Counted from the first letter of the stretch, positions 32,837 through 46,209 are shown. The stretch: DNA of 64,000 nt from Lactuca virosa (GCA_928212115.1 CAKMRJ010005523.1:97240441-97304440), one strand, 5' to 3'. The notes: generated by a model not told the origin, from the sequence alone. Made by a program: numbers and translations.

Positions 32837-34292
32837 CAAAGTCAAAGTCAAGCTCCCAAAAGTCAATATCCTTCCCATCGGAGTACAACCTACTTACCAA
32901 GAGAGTACGCCCATCGTACTCTGATGTTGACCAAAAAGCGGGGCGCTAACCGCGTACATGCATCATACCTCCAGGTTCAACTAGCATACACTACCCAGTC
33001 CAAAAATTACATTAAGAGCTTATTTCATTAAGCCCTTTCGTCCAAAACTTAGATCCCAGCCTAAAATGATGGCCTAAGCCATAAAGTTTCCACGTTTATG
33101 ACTTTGCATGGCTGTTAAGTGTTGAATGTCCAAAACCCTATGTTCTTAACTCAATAAGACCATCTAACACATGCATGGGTTACATACACCACTCACGATC
33201 ATACTTTTACGGTTCATAATAGCTCCATAATGCATAAAGTTTCCAAATTTATCCATTAGAATGGTCCCAACAAACAAGATCTAGATCTAAATCAAAATGA
33301 TGTTTAGAAGGATAAAATGATGTTTAGAAGGATAAAGTTTCAAACTTTATCCATAACAAGGTCACAAACTTAATTCAAGATCTAAAACTTATGCACTTAA
33401 AGTGAACAAGTCTCTAACCTTCAGATCTAAACCAAAATGATGTTTAGAAGAATAAAGTTTCCAACTTTATCCATAACAAGGTCACAAACTTTCAAGATCT
33501 AAAACTTATGCACTTAAAGTGAACAAAAGCTCAAAACACCCAAAACTAGCTAGATCTAACAATTTCATCATCAAGATTCAAACTTTATACCTCTAAAAGA
33601 AAGATCAAGGTGAACAAGGTCTGGATCTACAAGATCCAGAGCAAACAATGCTCCTTCAATGAGTTCCTTATTCTCCAAGGTGCACCAAGAACACTCTAAA
33701 GCATTTAAAAACACCTTTTTTGCTGAGAATGCTCAATCTAGGGTTAGGGTTTCAAGAGAGGGTGTTGGAGAGGTGGAGGCTGAGAATGGAATGGGTTTGG
33801 AGAAGTTAAGGAGCTTAAATAAGGCTCAAACCATGAAAATAGGGTTTAGCCATCGATCGCGTACGCCAAGTGTACTTAATTTACCCTCAACATACTAGGG
33901 ATACCCTAGTACGCCCAGCGTACACGGTGAGTACACCCAACATACGCGGCTCAACCCAAAACCGCCCTAACTTCAAACGGCCATAACTTCTTCGTCCCAA
34001 CTCCGTTTTTGACGTTCTTTATATCCACAGAATGGTGTTGAAGAGCTCTACATTATTATCTAAATATATTGGACTACAAACTTCTTGATCAAAAATCCAT
34101 ATTTCACACAAGAACCCAGCCAAAGACTTATCCTTTTCTACCCTTCGGCCCAAAACACAACTCAAGGGTAAAATATCTTAACTATCATTACCTCTTTCTA
34201 CAAAGACTAAAATTTGCCTCCTTAAGGCCAAAAACCTTACACAATCGACATCCGATCCAAGGCTCAGAAATGGTAGGAAACAGGATGTTATA
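32837..34292 (-). repeat. LTR fragment J (minus strand) inside remnant I gag
   Basis: The right end reads TATAACATCC on the minus strand, a mutated TGTAACATCC LTR start. It holds GTACGCCAAGTGTAC (33861) and GTACGCCCAGCGTAC (33909) upstream of TATA-like CTTAAATAAGG (33814-33824, minus-strand sense). One unit of the CATAACTTCTTCGTCC motif lies near 33980. Gag sequence flanks it on both sides, so it is an insertion. Exact left end and TSD are unresolved. Confidence 0.65.
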
Positions 34293-34945
34293 TATTGGGA
34301 GCCTTCCGTGTGGAGCTGGCAGTCATTCAGCCTGGGACTCGTTCTCTAACGTTTCGGGAGTTTAGAGCGTGTGGGGCTCCTGAGTTCTTCGGGAAGAAGG
34401 ATCCCATTTCCAGCATATAGAGGTTTGCAGATATGGAGAGTGCTCAGGGGACAAGCTTCTACCTTGAGGAAGTGAAGGTGAGGTTGGCAACTTGCCTTTT
34501 GAGGGATCGAGCTCGTGATTGGTGGGTGTAGGTTGGTCATGCTTTGGGAGAATCTGATATTAAGGCTATATCAGGGCCTTATAGTGTCACCAAATTTATA
34601 TTGGAGTTTTCACCTGCTATTGAGCTGCAACAGTTGGCGGGGGAGTTTCAGGACCTACGCCAGATGACAGAGACTGTGGCGCAGATCATCGCAAAGTTTA
34701 ATGGAGAAGGATTCTTGGTTCTGCAGTATGTTGCAGACGAGGAGATGATGAAGATGATATATAATGATATGTTGAGGGATAAGATCAGGGAGTTTGTTAG
34801 CATTTCGGGTTGCAGAACCCTGGAGGATATGATTAACAGAGCTTGGGAGCGGGAGGTTGAGTTGGAACTTCGATTGAAGCGGAAGCCAGCTCAGGTTCAG
34901 ATAGTTGAGGGCTTGGTGAAGCAGCCCAACATTTTTGATTCTTGA
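34293..34945 (+). pseudogene. Remnant I gag, third segment (capsid)
   Basis: Resumes with FREFRACGAPEFFGKKDP, then ADMESAQGTSF, LLRDRARDWW and a 133-codon clean stretch (34544-34945) containing ELQQLAGEFQDLRQMTETV and CRTLEDMINRAWEREVELEL. This is the capsid domain shared with D and F. Several stops lie before 34544. Confidence 0.85.
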
Positions 34946-36291
34946 TCGAGAGGCTAGACGGGTCATTACATCAAGGATTTCACTCTTAGAGCACTCATAC
35001 GCTTCCATTGCAATCAGACGGGCCATAAGAAGTCAGATTTCCTATGATTATCAGGAGGAGCGATGAGAGTGCCCGCTCCAACTACACTGATGATTATTGA
35101 TTTTCGTGAGGGAAAAGTAGAAGCTCTTTTAGTGAAGAACAAAACTTTTCAGTTGATGGACGAGGAGCCCAAGCTACACTAGACGTTGTCTCTGGTATAT
35201 ATCCATATTATATCTTTTCCTTCTTACGTTATTTATACTTATGTTTTAGCTGTTTGTGATTAGGGATGTTTTTAGTCAATGGTTTCTCTTCTCATATTCT
35301 TTTCGATTCAGGGGCTACCTGATCTTTTGTGTCTCTTACGCTTAACAGGAGTTTGGTGACACTCCAACATCGTTTTATTACCCATTGGAGGTTGAGATTG
35401 CTGATGATCGTATTATGAGTGCTCCGAGAGTCCATCGCGGTTGCGTTTTCGAGTTATTCTGATTGAAGAATTTGATATATCTGATCTCTATTCCTTTGTG
35501 AGATATAAGGATTATTGTGGGCATGGGTTGGTTGAGCCAAAATAGGGTTATAATTGATTTTTAACATTAGTTGGTGAGAGTTCGAACCCCTAGAATGGGA
35601 AAACTGGTCATTCATTGCGAGGGCTATGAGCTATATTTAGTAGGGATGCTCTGGATTTTTTGGCGTATGTTATGGATACGTAGGTTATGGAGAAGAAGAC
35701 TGTGGATGGTGTACCCATTGTTTGAGATTTCCCCGATGCGTTTCGCAATGACTTTCCGGGAGTGCTTCCTGAGAGGAAGGTAGAGTTTTGGATTGATTTG
35801 GTTCTAGATATGGACCCAATGGCGAAGGCCTCATATAGCTTAGCACCTCCAGAGATGCAGGAGTTGTCCACTAGCTGCAGGAGCTATTGGACAAGGGATT
35901 TATTTGGCCGAGCAGTTCACCATGGGGAGCACGAAATATTTTTTGAAGAAAAAGAATGGATTCCACTGTATGTGTATCGATTGCTGGGAACTCTACAAGT
36001 TAAAGATGAAGAACCTTTATCCACTTTCGACTATCGAAATATTTTTTGATCAGCTTCAGGGTTCCTATTGGTTCTCTAAGAGTGATTTGAGGTCGGGTTA
36101 TCATAAGATGAGGTTAGAGATGAGGATGTGCAGAATACGGCCTTTAGGACTCGTTATGGTGATTACGAGTTCGTGGTGATGCTTTTGGGCTCACTAACGC
36201 ACCGACAGCATTCATGGTTCTAATGAACCGGGTGTGTAGGACGATGTTGGACCAGTTGCTGACAGTATTTATCGATGATATCTTGGTTTAT
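34946..36291 (+). pseudogene. Remnant I zinc knuckle, protease and RT N-terminal half
   Basis: Strongly decayed. A knuckle-like FHCNQTGHKKSDF is near 35010. Protease HILFDSGAT lies near 35300 and GMGWLSQN near 35520. RT entry PERKVEFWIDLV and SYSLAPPEMQEL runs from 35762, with pieces of [15 protein letters not shown] near 36140. It ends at VFIDDILVY at 36287, the active-site strand, where K is inserted. Many frameshifts and stops. Confidence 0.82.
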
Positions 36292-37772
36292 TGATATTTC
36301 CACATCGATGCTTATATTTATGTGTTATTTCAATACAATTTATCTTTATTTTGGTAAAATACAAAGATATTTGGTACTTATAATGTATAAATTCTATTTT
36401 GTAGCCAAAGAAGGACATTCTTGTGGAAAAGGACTAAAACGAACCAAACCTGGGAACATGGAGAAAGGAGCATACATCAATAGGACAATAGGAGAAAAAA
36501 AACTAGCATACAAAGAATCCTATGTCATGGTATCTTATATGCCATGACGTGACTACGTGTCAAACCTAGAACCTTCTCCGGATCTACATGCTAAACTTAG
36601 CGTATACGAGATCAAGATTTTTTCCGCATCGTGGAAACTTATTGGCCATGACGTGGGGACCAATTTTAGGCAAGTATAAATTACGACTTTTAGGTCGAAT
36701 TTCAGAGATCTTTTGGAACAGATGCGATTAAATGGAAACAATAACACTTCAAATAATCCTTAGAAGGTAGAATTCGATTGGAGAACATGTTTAAGAGAGA
36801 TTGAAGGGAAGAATCACAATTAATCATTCGGTTTTCCTATATTTAATCATGTTTAATCTAGTTTATTATGTGATTATGTGTTCTTTTTCTATAATCATGG
36901 GCTAATAACCCTTTACTTTCATTTAGTTTAGATGAACTCATATTACTACGAGTTGATTTCATATTTGATGGATCTATGAAGTTAGTTTTTTCTTTAAATA
37001 TTGTTTGATAAATCTTAACCTAACTTGTTAAAGTTTCTATCTTTATTGCCATGCCTCAAGTTTTGTGTAGTTAAACTGTAGTTGATTGCATGAACTTGTT
37101 TTCCCTAGTTTTTTATGATCATAAAATTGCTAGAGCTAGAGGTTGATCATACCCAAGTATAGGAGGTGAGCTAGTAACTTGACTATGTTAGAGGGCATTA
37201 TTTGATCATAATATGTGCTAAATTACTTGACTTGATCATATGAAAGTAGTTTTTAGATCTTATTATTTAGAGTCCAAATTATTCTTAATATCAATTTAGT
37301 GTTCTTGATTCACATGATCATTGGGGTTAGGTTCTTGAATTGATTCATGCTAGTTAGTCTGATCATGATAACTAGTAACTTTTTATTTGCTAACTAATGA
37401 AAATAATCCATTATTATGAAATCAACCATAGGAAAAAGGAGGGATCCGAAGCTAAACGTAAGTATTTTTTAATTCTAGATTAAAACCCATTTTTTAAATT
37501 GTTTGATTTAGTCTAAAGTATTTTTAGTAGGTTGGTTTAGTTACGTTTTTCTGAACTTATAAAATCAGATAAAAAAAACCCTGTTTGAGTTTGCCTCTTT
37601 AGTTTAATTTTTAGCATTATTTCTTAATTAGAATTTTGTTCCCTATGTTCGACTCTTACTCAGTCCTCTTTACTACTACCCGACTACATACATTGCCTAT
37701 TATGTTTTAGCTGAGTTGAATAATTAGGATATAAATTTAAAGCTTTTAAGTGATTATATATAAAACACATCA
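36292..37772 (+). repeat. Probable solo LTR K (1481 bp) within remnant I RT
   Basis: Ends TGATATTTCC...AACACATCA (TG...CA). Flanked by TTTAT (36287-36291) and TCTAT (37773-37777), one mismatch. The intact homologue in D reads GTCTATTCTAAG here, so the duplicated target was TCTAT. No PBS, PPT or coding is seen inside. The orientation is not certain. Confidence 0.75.
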
Positions 37773-38330
37773 TCTATTCTAAGAGAGGTTCTCGAGACCT
37801 TAAGGAGGGAGAGACTTTTTGCGAAGTTCTCGAAATGAGAGTTTTGGTTGCGTGAAGTGCAGTTCTTAGGTCACCTCGTTAACCTGGATTGTATCTTGGT
37901 CGATCTGACCTAGATTGAGGTCGTGATACAATGGGAGGTTTCGAGGTCTCCATCTGAGATTCAGAGCTTCCTTGGTTTAGCAGGGTATTATCAGAGATTT
38001 ATTCAGGATTTCTACAAGATTGTGGTTCCTTTTACTCGATTGAGAAAAGAAGAACGATGCTTTTCGGTGGGGGTCTGAGCAGCAGAGAACATTTGAGACA
38101 TTAAGGCAGAAGCTATGTGAGTTTATGATACCAACCCTTCTCGAGGGTGTGGATGATTTTGTGGTCTATTGCAATGCATCAATTATGGGGTTGGGTATAG
38201 TGCTTATGCAGAGGGAGATAACCTGGTACGTTGAGCGGTGCTTGACTTGTTGGAAGGTCAAGGTCGAACATCAGAGACCCCACGAAAAGATGTAGCCATT
38301 AGACATTCCCTTGTGTAAATAGGAGGAAAT
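37773..38330 (+). pseudogene. Remnant I RT C-terminal half and RNase H start
   Basis: Resumes with [18 protein letters not shown], then [33 protein letters not shown], the thumb and connection region. RNase H is reduced to fragments with frameshifts. About ten codons around the K junction are missing relative to D. Confidence 0.82.
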
Positions 38331-38495
38331 CACCATGGATTTCATCACGAAGTTGCTTAGGACGACACATGGGGTTGATTATTTTTAGTTTATTTTTGAC
38401 ATATTGACCAAGAGCGCCCACTTCATCCCGATTCAGAAGAGTTCATCTGCAGAGAATCAAGCTGAGATCTACACAAAGGAGGTGGTCGCACGTCA
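38331..38495 (+). pseudogene. Remnant I integrase fragment
   Basis: MDFITKLLRTTHG, then LTKSAHFIPIQKSSSAE and IYTKEVVARH, cut by LTR L at 38496. The first catalytic Asp region is present. The second Asp and Glu are missing. Confidence 0.85.
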
Positions 38496-40002
38496 TGTAA
38501 CACCGTGATTTTTCACCCAAAGTTTTTGTTTTATTTTTAACAAATTTTAATCAGAAGACGTTAGCGGAAGTCTTTCTTAAGAAAACATCACCAGTGTTTC
38601 TTATAGATTCTTTCGAAAAACAATCCTTCAAAATCCAAAGCTGTAAAAACCAAATGAAAAGCAAGTGTCAAAACCAAATGTAAATGAAACATTACACCAT
38701 GTCTCAAACTGGTATCATCACTAATAATCAAAGGACTATAACTACCCAAAAGATCCCAACCTCACTTGGCCATCAATATAAAGCTACATGTACCAATGCA
38801 AAAGCGACAACAACAAACAAGAAACAAGTGTCAGCATCAACATATTGAGTCAATCTCAAGCACATAATCATGGAAACAAAACATACAACAACATCATGTC
38901 CAATTGTGCAACACATCAATCCATGCAACATACATCGATAGTTATTAATATATATGTGTATACATTAAGCTGTACATTCTTTCATCGCATTAATTATTAA
39001 TTTATTTGCTTCATTTTAATTACTATTGATGTCCCTGGCAAAACCAGGGTCGATTGCATCTCTAACACACCCCTAATAAAGACCCCGTTCACTACTAACA
39101 TGATCTGGCGACCCAGTTCACCAAATGGGGCACGACTCCCACCCATAACACTATCCATGGTTCTCCGTTTTCACTACTCCTACTTTTCATATACGAGCAT
39201 GATGCATTGTTGTTTGAGGGTGATATTGGGTACTAAACGATTATACCTACACCCAAACGTGATGTCTGTACATAACATCCAAGATCAACGACATCACTCC
39301 ATACCCAATATACTAACGTACAGCAGGACCATGTCTCAAAATGTTCAACTAGAAAACTACTCAATGTTGACATTGGCTTAAGATCTTTCCTCCAAGGATA
39401 TCTTTCCACTGCGATATCCAGTAAGGGCACGTACCTAGGTTAGGTTACTACCCCTTTTAACCTTGCTATGTGTATTCCCTCTTATAGTTTAGTTAATTAA
39501 TTTATCTCACGTGGGCAAAACACAAACACCTAACAATATCATTATGTAATCATGTTTATGGATTATTATTATAATCAATCCAAGTCATACTACATCTTCA
39601 AAACTTATATCAAAGGTATATCAACATATGTATGCATAGCAACATCTGGTAGCATATAATGAGATACACCTTTCAACCAAACAACTTCTAGCATGCATAT
39701 CATAGTTTCATTCAATGGTGACAAAATAGAAAATATAACATGCATATCGTCATAATTATAAACACACAATAGTCCTCACTTCTAGCATGGACCTAATCTT
39801 TATATATTGTACCAAATGATTGATTTGAGAACTGTAGCATACAGGAGATTCCTAAATTCTATTATAACATCAAACTTCACACGTCCATTTTATATTTACT
39901 CTTCACATACAATTTATAACATCAAATAGATAAGAACATGAGTATAAGTGCATGCTATCCTTCCAAACTAGTGATATAACCACATAAGAAATGACTCACC
40001 TT
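38496..40002 (-). repeat. Gypsy LTR fragment L
   Basis: Starts TGTAACACCGTG directly after integrase codons of remnant I. The layout resembles the A/B/G LTRs on the plus strand: an early CGGAAGTC segment, a GGCAAAACCAGG segment and a late ATGACTCACC segment. No far end is visible because Copia E starts at 40003. No coding. Confidence 0.65.
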
Positions 40003-40158
40003 TGTTAAAAAGTATTAGATTAATTTTTATCTTGATTATGTTTCCTTTTTATCTCCTTCTTGTTTGCTTATAGATCTTATTGTTTTCTGCCTATATAAGG
40101 CCTTCTTTGTAATCGTATCATGTCAAATTTTTAAAAAGATAAAAAAATCCATTTATCA
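40003..40158 (+). repeat. Remnant E 5' LTR
   Basis: About 156 bp, TGTTAAAAAG...TTATCA, with a TATA-like CTATATAAGG near 40091. TAGTATCCAATC follows at 40159, a degraded primer site. Confidence 0.65.
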
Positions 40159-40261
40159 TAGTATCCAATCAGGATTCTAACTGCTCTGTGAAAACTGTAA
40201 ATCGCCTCCATTGGTCGGTGATGAAGGTAGTTCCAATAAAAACAACTACAACACGCCATAT

Positions 40262-40745
40262 TATGACTCGCCTTATTATCTTCACCCATCTGATTACCCT
40301 AGAGAAATGAAACACAATGAAGCTTTGTCTGATAAAAAATTATGTAAAATAGATTCAAGAGATGAAGAATTTCCTATTTTCAAAAAATAAGATCGGTTTC
40401 ATAGATGGTACCATTGAGAAACCAGACAAGACATCGAAGGACCACATTGCATGGATGAGATGTGACACCATTATAAAGGTTGGCTCACCACTACCATGGA
40501 AAAAGAGATAAGAGGGAGCATTAAATACGCCAATAATGCTTCAGAAATCTGGTGAGACTTTCATGAAAGATTCGGGAAGGAAAGTGCGCCTAGGGCTTAC
40601 AAACTAAAGAACCAACTCACCGTCACCCGCCAAGATGGAACATCAATCTCTGCATACTACACCAAACTTCGATCTCTATGGGATGAGATCCAATATGTTT
40701 TTCCCACTCCTAAATGCAATTGTAATGGTTATACATGTAAGGTTG
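40262..40745 (+). pseudogene. Copia remnant E gag, first segment
   Basis: A gag of the UBN2/Retrotran_gag type. Frameshifted N-terminal pieces include KIGFIDGTIEKPDK, then EKEIRGSIKYANNASEIW, stop, DFHERFGKESAPRAYKLK and LTVTRQDGTSISAYYTKL, LWDEIQYVFPTPKC. It breaks at CNGYTCKV, where element D is inserted, and the frame continues at 47109. Confidence 0.85.
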
Positions 40746-42086
40746 TGTAACGGCCGGAATCCAGGTATTTACCTTTCTTTCCCTTAGAATAAAATTTCAT
40801 TGCATAATTGGTCCCTTTGTAAGTTGGGCGTACTTATGGGTATGCTTAGCGTACTGAGGATGGATGATCGCGGAGATGTACCACATACCCGGGGAGTACC
40901 TGGTTGAAGACCAAAACCCTAATATTCGGACTTGTGACCTATTTAAACGTCCTTAAGTCACTTGGACCTTACACTAACCAGCCTCCAGCACTCTCAAACA
41001 TCCCTAAAACCCTAAAAACCTTTGTGTGAGCCCCTTGAGCTTGTGAGTGCTTCAAATACCTCATTTTTGCTGTGTTAGCAAAGAGAAGGAAGTGGAAGCA
41101 AGCTTGAACATGGGAAAAGCTTTTGGATCTTGCATTTGGAACAACTTAGGAATCTTGTGGAGGTAAAAAGCTTTTTCCTTGCTAATCCTTGTTTTTTATT
41201 GAGCTAGGGTTTTCTAAGAGTCCTCTTTTGAGTTCATAAATCATCTCTTGGGAGTTTGGGCAACTCTAGAGGTTAGTAAGGATAGATATGAGGTCCTTTA
41301 GCTTGATTATGACATAAAAATGCAAAGTTGATGGGTTCGATGGCTCCATGCATGAGTTAAGACCCTTGGAAAGTTCTTAATGTGTTAGAATGAGTTGTTG
41401 GGAGCATATATGGCATCCAAAGGCCTAAAGCTGCCAACTTTATGCCTTAGGACTCTTTAATCGACCTAGATCTGGAATTGGAACGTATAGTCTTCATGTC
41501 TTAAGCACTTAATGAAGGATGTTCTTTATCTGTTTATACGCTGGGCATACAAACCTATACGTTATGCGTACAGTCGAGGAACCCAATACGATTAGCGTAC
41601 TTCTGATGTACGTCGGACGTACGCTCACCTGTGGGAGTTGGCCTTCGGTGTACATTTTGAGCCAATTGGACTTCACTTATCTTTGAGCCTGGACCGTTTG
41701 GAGTTACTGGGCCTTGAGAATTGGTTCGGGCTATTGATGTCATGTATGGGCTTTATTGGGCCATGTGGCCCATTATAGATTTAGACTTTAACCCTAGGCC
41801 CATTAATGAAGGAAAGACTTTTGGGCCCTTATGGAAAGATTTGGACTTAGGATTGTGGACCTTTTGGCTAGGTTATGTTATAATTCTAATTAGGATTACT
41901 TATATAATTGTTCAGTGTGAGATTTTGGACTGGTAGTCAAGCAACTATTGTTCAGGAGATTGAGGCGAGTCTTCTCACTACACTCATGGGTCGAAGGCAC
42001 CAACACCACCCATTAATTGATATGAGAGTTTTAGTGATTGAGTATGAAATGGTTTTGCTAATTGGTATGTGTTTTGATATATGTGA

Positions 42087-42207
42087 AGACCATGGGGGAG
42101 CCCATGACACTTGGCAAGACCATAGGGGGAGCCCATGGCCCTTGGATACAAGACCATGGGGGTAGCCCATGGCATTCCAAATGAAGACCATGGAGGGAGT
42201 CCATGGA
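42087..42207 (+). repeat. Minisatellite AGACCATGGGGG...CCATGG
   Basis: Four imperfect copies starting at 42087, 42117, 42151 and 42185 (spacing 30, 34, 34). Each pairs CCATGG with a following CCCATGG, so every unit can fold back. The 3' LTR keeps the same block near 46724-46835. Confidence 0.85.
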
Positions 42208-42210
42208 AAA

Positions 42211-42393
<183 letters not shown>

Positions 42394-42673
42394 GTGCATG
42401 GCATTATGTGGTTATGTGTTTTATGTATGCTAGGAACACTCACTAAGCATGTGCTTATAGTTTTGTTGGGTGTTTCATGTACTTCTGGTTCTAAGGGAAA
42501 GGGTTCGGCTTGATGGCGCAACGTGCACTCTCCAGTATTTCCGAACTAGTTGTTTTGGATACTCTGATCTTTTGAACAACATGTTATGTAATGGGATTTT
42601 GGATAACAAATATGAATGTGATTTCAAAGTATTAAATGAAAAATTTTACCTAAGTTTTTGGTTTGTTACAAGT

Positions 42674-43384
42674 TGGTATCATAGCCTTGGTTTGAGGGAT
42701 TCGAGCACACTCTTGGGTATGTCAAAACTCAAACCGAGGAAATGGTAAACCCTTCTTCAAAAAGAAACCAAAAGTTATAGTTTTCTTGAAAATGGTTTTT
42801 GTAAGAAAAAGGGGAGAGTGCAATGTGCATAATCAGTTGAGCTCAAGTAAGTTTTCCCAATGTGCTAGCCATGCTATAGTTATATTTGGAAATTGATGAT
42901 AAATTGATTATTTGCTAAGTGTGTGCTTTCAAAGTTGTATATGTATAGGATTGCATAGCCCTAGAGTGATAGATTCTACCTTATTCTTGTTCCTTGTTTG
43001 GTTGTGGTGTAGGGTAGAAGCTTATTTGACAGTCTATATGATTCTATTTGTGTATAACTTGCATGCATAGGGCAACCTGATATGATTGACTTATGTTTCT
43101 GCTTCGGTGAGGATTGAGAAATCCTAAAATAGTATAGGATTTGAGTTATGATGTATTCTGTGGACTATGTTATTGTTTTTGAGTGAATTAGAGATGTCAG
43201 GTATGACCTTGGAAAGGTACAGGTAGATGTGGAAGGTAGTATTAGACCTGTACAACTGAAAGCATAAGACCTATACCCGAAACAATGTCAGACCTGGAAG
43301 CTCTAAGGATTCCAGTGAGGAGGAACCCATTCGAACTTTTTTATCAATTTATATCATGTGGTATCTTTTCAGTTGAGGATTGTG
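42674..43384 (+). other. Element D primer binding site and leader
   Basis: TGGTATCATAGC (42674-42685) differs by one base from the initiator-Met tRNA complement. Leader of about 700 bp without coding. Confidence 0.8.
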
Positions 43385-44480
43385 ATGATCACGCGAGGTT
43401 CGGGTTCAGGATTAGGATTAGGTTCAGGCTCTGGTGCACAACCCATTGATGAGAGGCTACACGATCTCATCGTGGCTGAGGTTACTCGTGGCATCCTTGA
43501 CGCTACCCCGGTGATCTTTGGTACTGTCAAGGATGGGATTATGGAGATCATGGAGGAGCAGCTCAAGTCTTTTCGAGCCGAGATTGTTGTGGTTCATATT
43601 GAGACTCGAGCTCCCTCATTCAGGGAGTTCAAGGCGTGTGGTGTGTCTGAGTTCTTTGGGGTTAGGGACCCCATCACTAGTCGATGATGGTTGGCAGACA
43701 TGGAGAATGCCTAGCGCACGAGCTTTTGCCCCATGGCGGCTAAGGTGGGGTTCGCGTCTTGTATGATGAGGGATCGGGCGCGATACTGGTGAGAGGAGGT
43801 TACCCACGAGGTGGGATTAGCGGGTGTGGCTGATATGACTTTGGAGGAGTTTGTGAGGAGGTTTGATCTAGAGTTTGCACCAGCCATTGAGGTGCAATGA
43901 TTGGTGAGGGAGTTTCAGGATCTTCAGCCGACGACTGAGACTGTGGCTGAGATCACTGCCAAGTTCAGAGATAGAGCGCTTTTGGTTCCGCAGTACGTTG
44001 TGGATGAGGAGATGAAGAAGGTGAGGTATAATTACATGCTGAGGGATGATATTCGTGAGTTTGTGAGCTTTTCAGGGGTGCAAGACCCTGAATGACATGG
44101 TGGAGAAGGCCCGGGAACTGGAAATTGACTTGGTGCTCCGGACGAAGCCGAAGTCAGAGCAGGTTCAAGAAGTAGTGGGTTAGGCTAAGAAGCCTAAGAC
44201 CTTCGATCCTCCCAGTAGGGACCAGCAAGGCCGGGGCCGATGTGCCAAGTGCGGTAAGCCGCACAGTGGAGCCTGTCGCGCAGCAGGCTCAACATGTCAT
44301 AAAAAGGCTGATCGTCCGATGTTGACTAGAGGAGCAGTGGAGGCGCCTGCGCCCGCCACAATGAGGATTACTGATGGCCGCTCAGTTAAGGCGGAAGCTC
44401 CTACAGTGAAGAGCTGTGCATTTCAGCTTACTACAGAGGATGGTCGAGCAGTCCCAGACGTCGTGACTGGTATGTGATCT
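43385..44480 (+). pseudogene. Element D gag
   Basis: ATG at 43385 (MITRGSGSGLGLGSGSG). N-terminal block LHDLIVAEVTRGILDATPVIFG and KDGIMEIMEEQLKSF, then FREFKACGVSEFFGVRDP. Stops and shifts break the capsid part (REFQDLQPTTETVAEITAKF, YNYMLRDDIREFVSFSG). A short zinc knuckle CAKCGKPHSGAC is near 44238. It belongs to the same gag family as remnants I and F. Confidence 0.88.
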
Positions 44481-46208
44481 ATTCCTGTATTATTTATTTT
44501 ATTGTTTATGCTTGTATTGTTATGATCTTGTATAGGGACCTTTTTGGTCAATGGATTTTCGGCTCATATTCTATTTGATTCAGGGCTACCCGATCATTTG
44601 TATCTCTAGAGCTCAGCAAGAAGTTTCGAGATGCTCTGGGGACTTTGGATTCCCCACTCGAGGTGGAGATTGCGGATGATCGTATCGTGAGCGCTGCGAG
44701 GGTATTTCGGAGGAATGTTCTCAATATGTTCGGCGAGAGATTTCCTATTGATTTGGTTCCGATTCCTTTGAGAGGTTTGAAAGTAATCATCGGGATGGAC
44801 TATTTGGGACCCAATGAGGCCATGATAGATTGCAAGCGCCAGCTGGTGAGAGTTCGAACCCCAAGTGGAGGAGAATTGGTTATCCATGGAGAGAGAGCCT
44901 CGCATGGGCCAACCCTCTGTTCGGCTGCGAGAACTAGGTGACTCCTACAAAAGGGTTGTTCTGGGTTTTTGGCTTATGTCTCAGATACGAGAGTGGAGGC
45001 CACGTCAGAGATGATCAAGGTACCTATTGTGTGAGATTTTCTTTATGTATTTCTAGAGGAGTTACCTAGGGTGCCTCCCGAGAGGCAAGTGGAGTTCTGT
45101 ATTAATTTGGTGCCTGGTGCGGCTCTGATAACCAAGGCGCTGTATCGTCTAGCTCCGCCTGAGATGCGGGAGTTTTCTACGCAGCTCCAGGAGCTGCTAG
45201 ACAGGGGATTTATTCGTCCGAGCAGTTCCCTGATGGGAGCACCGATCCTGTTACTGATAAAGAAGGATGGGTCGCACAGGATGTGCATTGATTATCGGGA
45301 TCTGAACAAGATGAAGGTGAAGAATCGTTATCCACTTCCCATGATTGATGATTTATTTGATCAGCTTCACGGTGCATCTTGATTTTCCAAGATTGATCTT
45401 CGGTAGAGGTATCATCCGATGAGGATTACGGATGATGATATACTCAAGACGATTTTCAGAACTCGTTATGGTCATTACGAGTTTGTGGTGATGCCATTTT
45501 GGCTTGCCAATGCTCTAGCGGCGTTCATGGATCTAATGAACCGGTTTTGTAGGCCGATGTTGGATCGGTCTGTGATCGTTTTCATTGATGATATCTTGGT
45601 CTATTCTAAGACCAAGGAGCAGCACGAGCAGCATTTGAGGGAGGTTTTGGAGACCTTGAGGAGGAAGAGACATTATGCCACATTATCCAAATGCGAGTAT
45701 TGGTTGTATGAGGTTCGGTTTCTGGGGCACATCATCAACCAAGAGGGTATCTTGGTTGATCCGACAAGATTAACGCGTTAATGAGTTGGGAGGTTCCGAA
45801 TAACGCGTCCGAGATTTGGTGTTTCTTGGGTTTAGCGGGGTACTATCGGATATTTATTCAGTACTTCTCCAATATTGTCGTACCTTTGACCCGCTTAAGC
45901 AAGAAAAGTGTGACCTTTTGGTGGGGTCCAGCTCAGCAAATGGCATTTGAGACTTTGAGGCAGAAATTATGCGAGGCCCCGATTCTGGCGCTACACGAGG
46001 GATTGGATGATTTCGTGGTGTATTGTGACGCTTCTATTTCGGGTTTGGGAGCTTTTCTGATGCAGAGGGGGCATGTGATTGCTTCTGCCTCGAGGCAGCT
46101 GAAGCCTCATGAGGAAAATTAACCCACTCATGACTTGGAATTGGGGGCGGTGGTGTTTTCCCTCAAGATTTAGTGGCAATATTTATATGGGGTCCGATGC
46201 ATCATTTT
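44481..46208 (+). pseudogene. Element D protease, RT and RNase H
   Basis: Protease FLVNGFSAHILFDSG near 44540, followed by a frameshift, then LEVEIADDRIVSAARV and [86 protein letters not shown] and [10 protein letters not shown] near 45590. The usual PFGLTNAPA is altered to PFWLANALA. RNase H VVYCDASISGLGAFLMQ runs to about 46200. It then stops abruptly at the junction with the 3' LTR. Confidence 0.9.
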
Positions 46209-46209
46209 C

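Larger units (their letters stand above)
26934..38495 (+). mobile_element. Ty3/Gypsy remnant I (plus strand), multiply interrupted
   Basis: Reads 5' LTR (26934-28269), PBS, leader, gag, protease, RT, RNase H and the start of integrase, then stops at LTR L (38496). Three insertions lie inside it: a non-autonomous LTR element (29077-32697), LTR fragment J (about 32837-34292) and K (36292-37772). The coding sequence is heavily degraded. Its gag is related to those of D and F. Confidence 0.85.
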
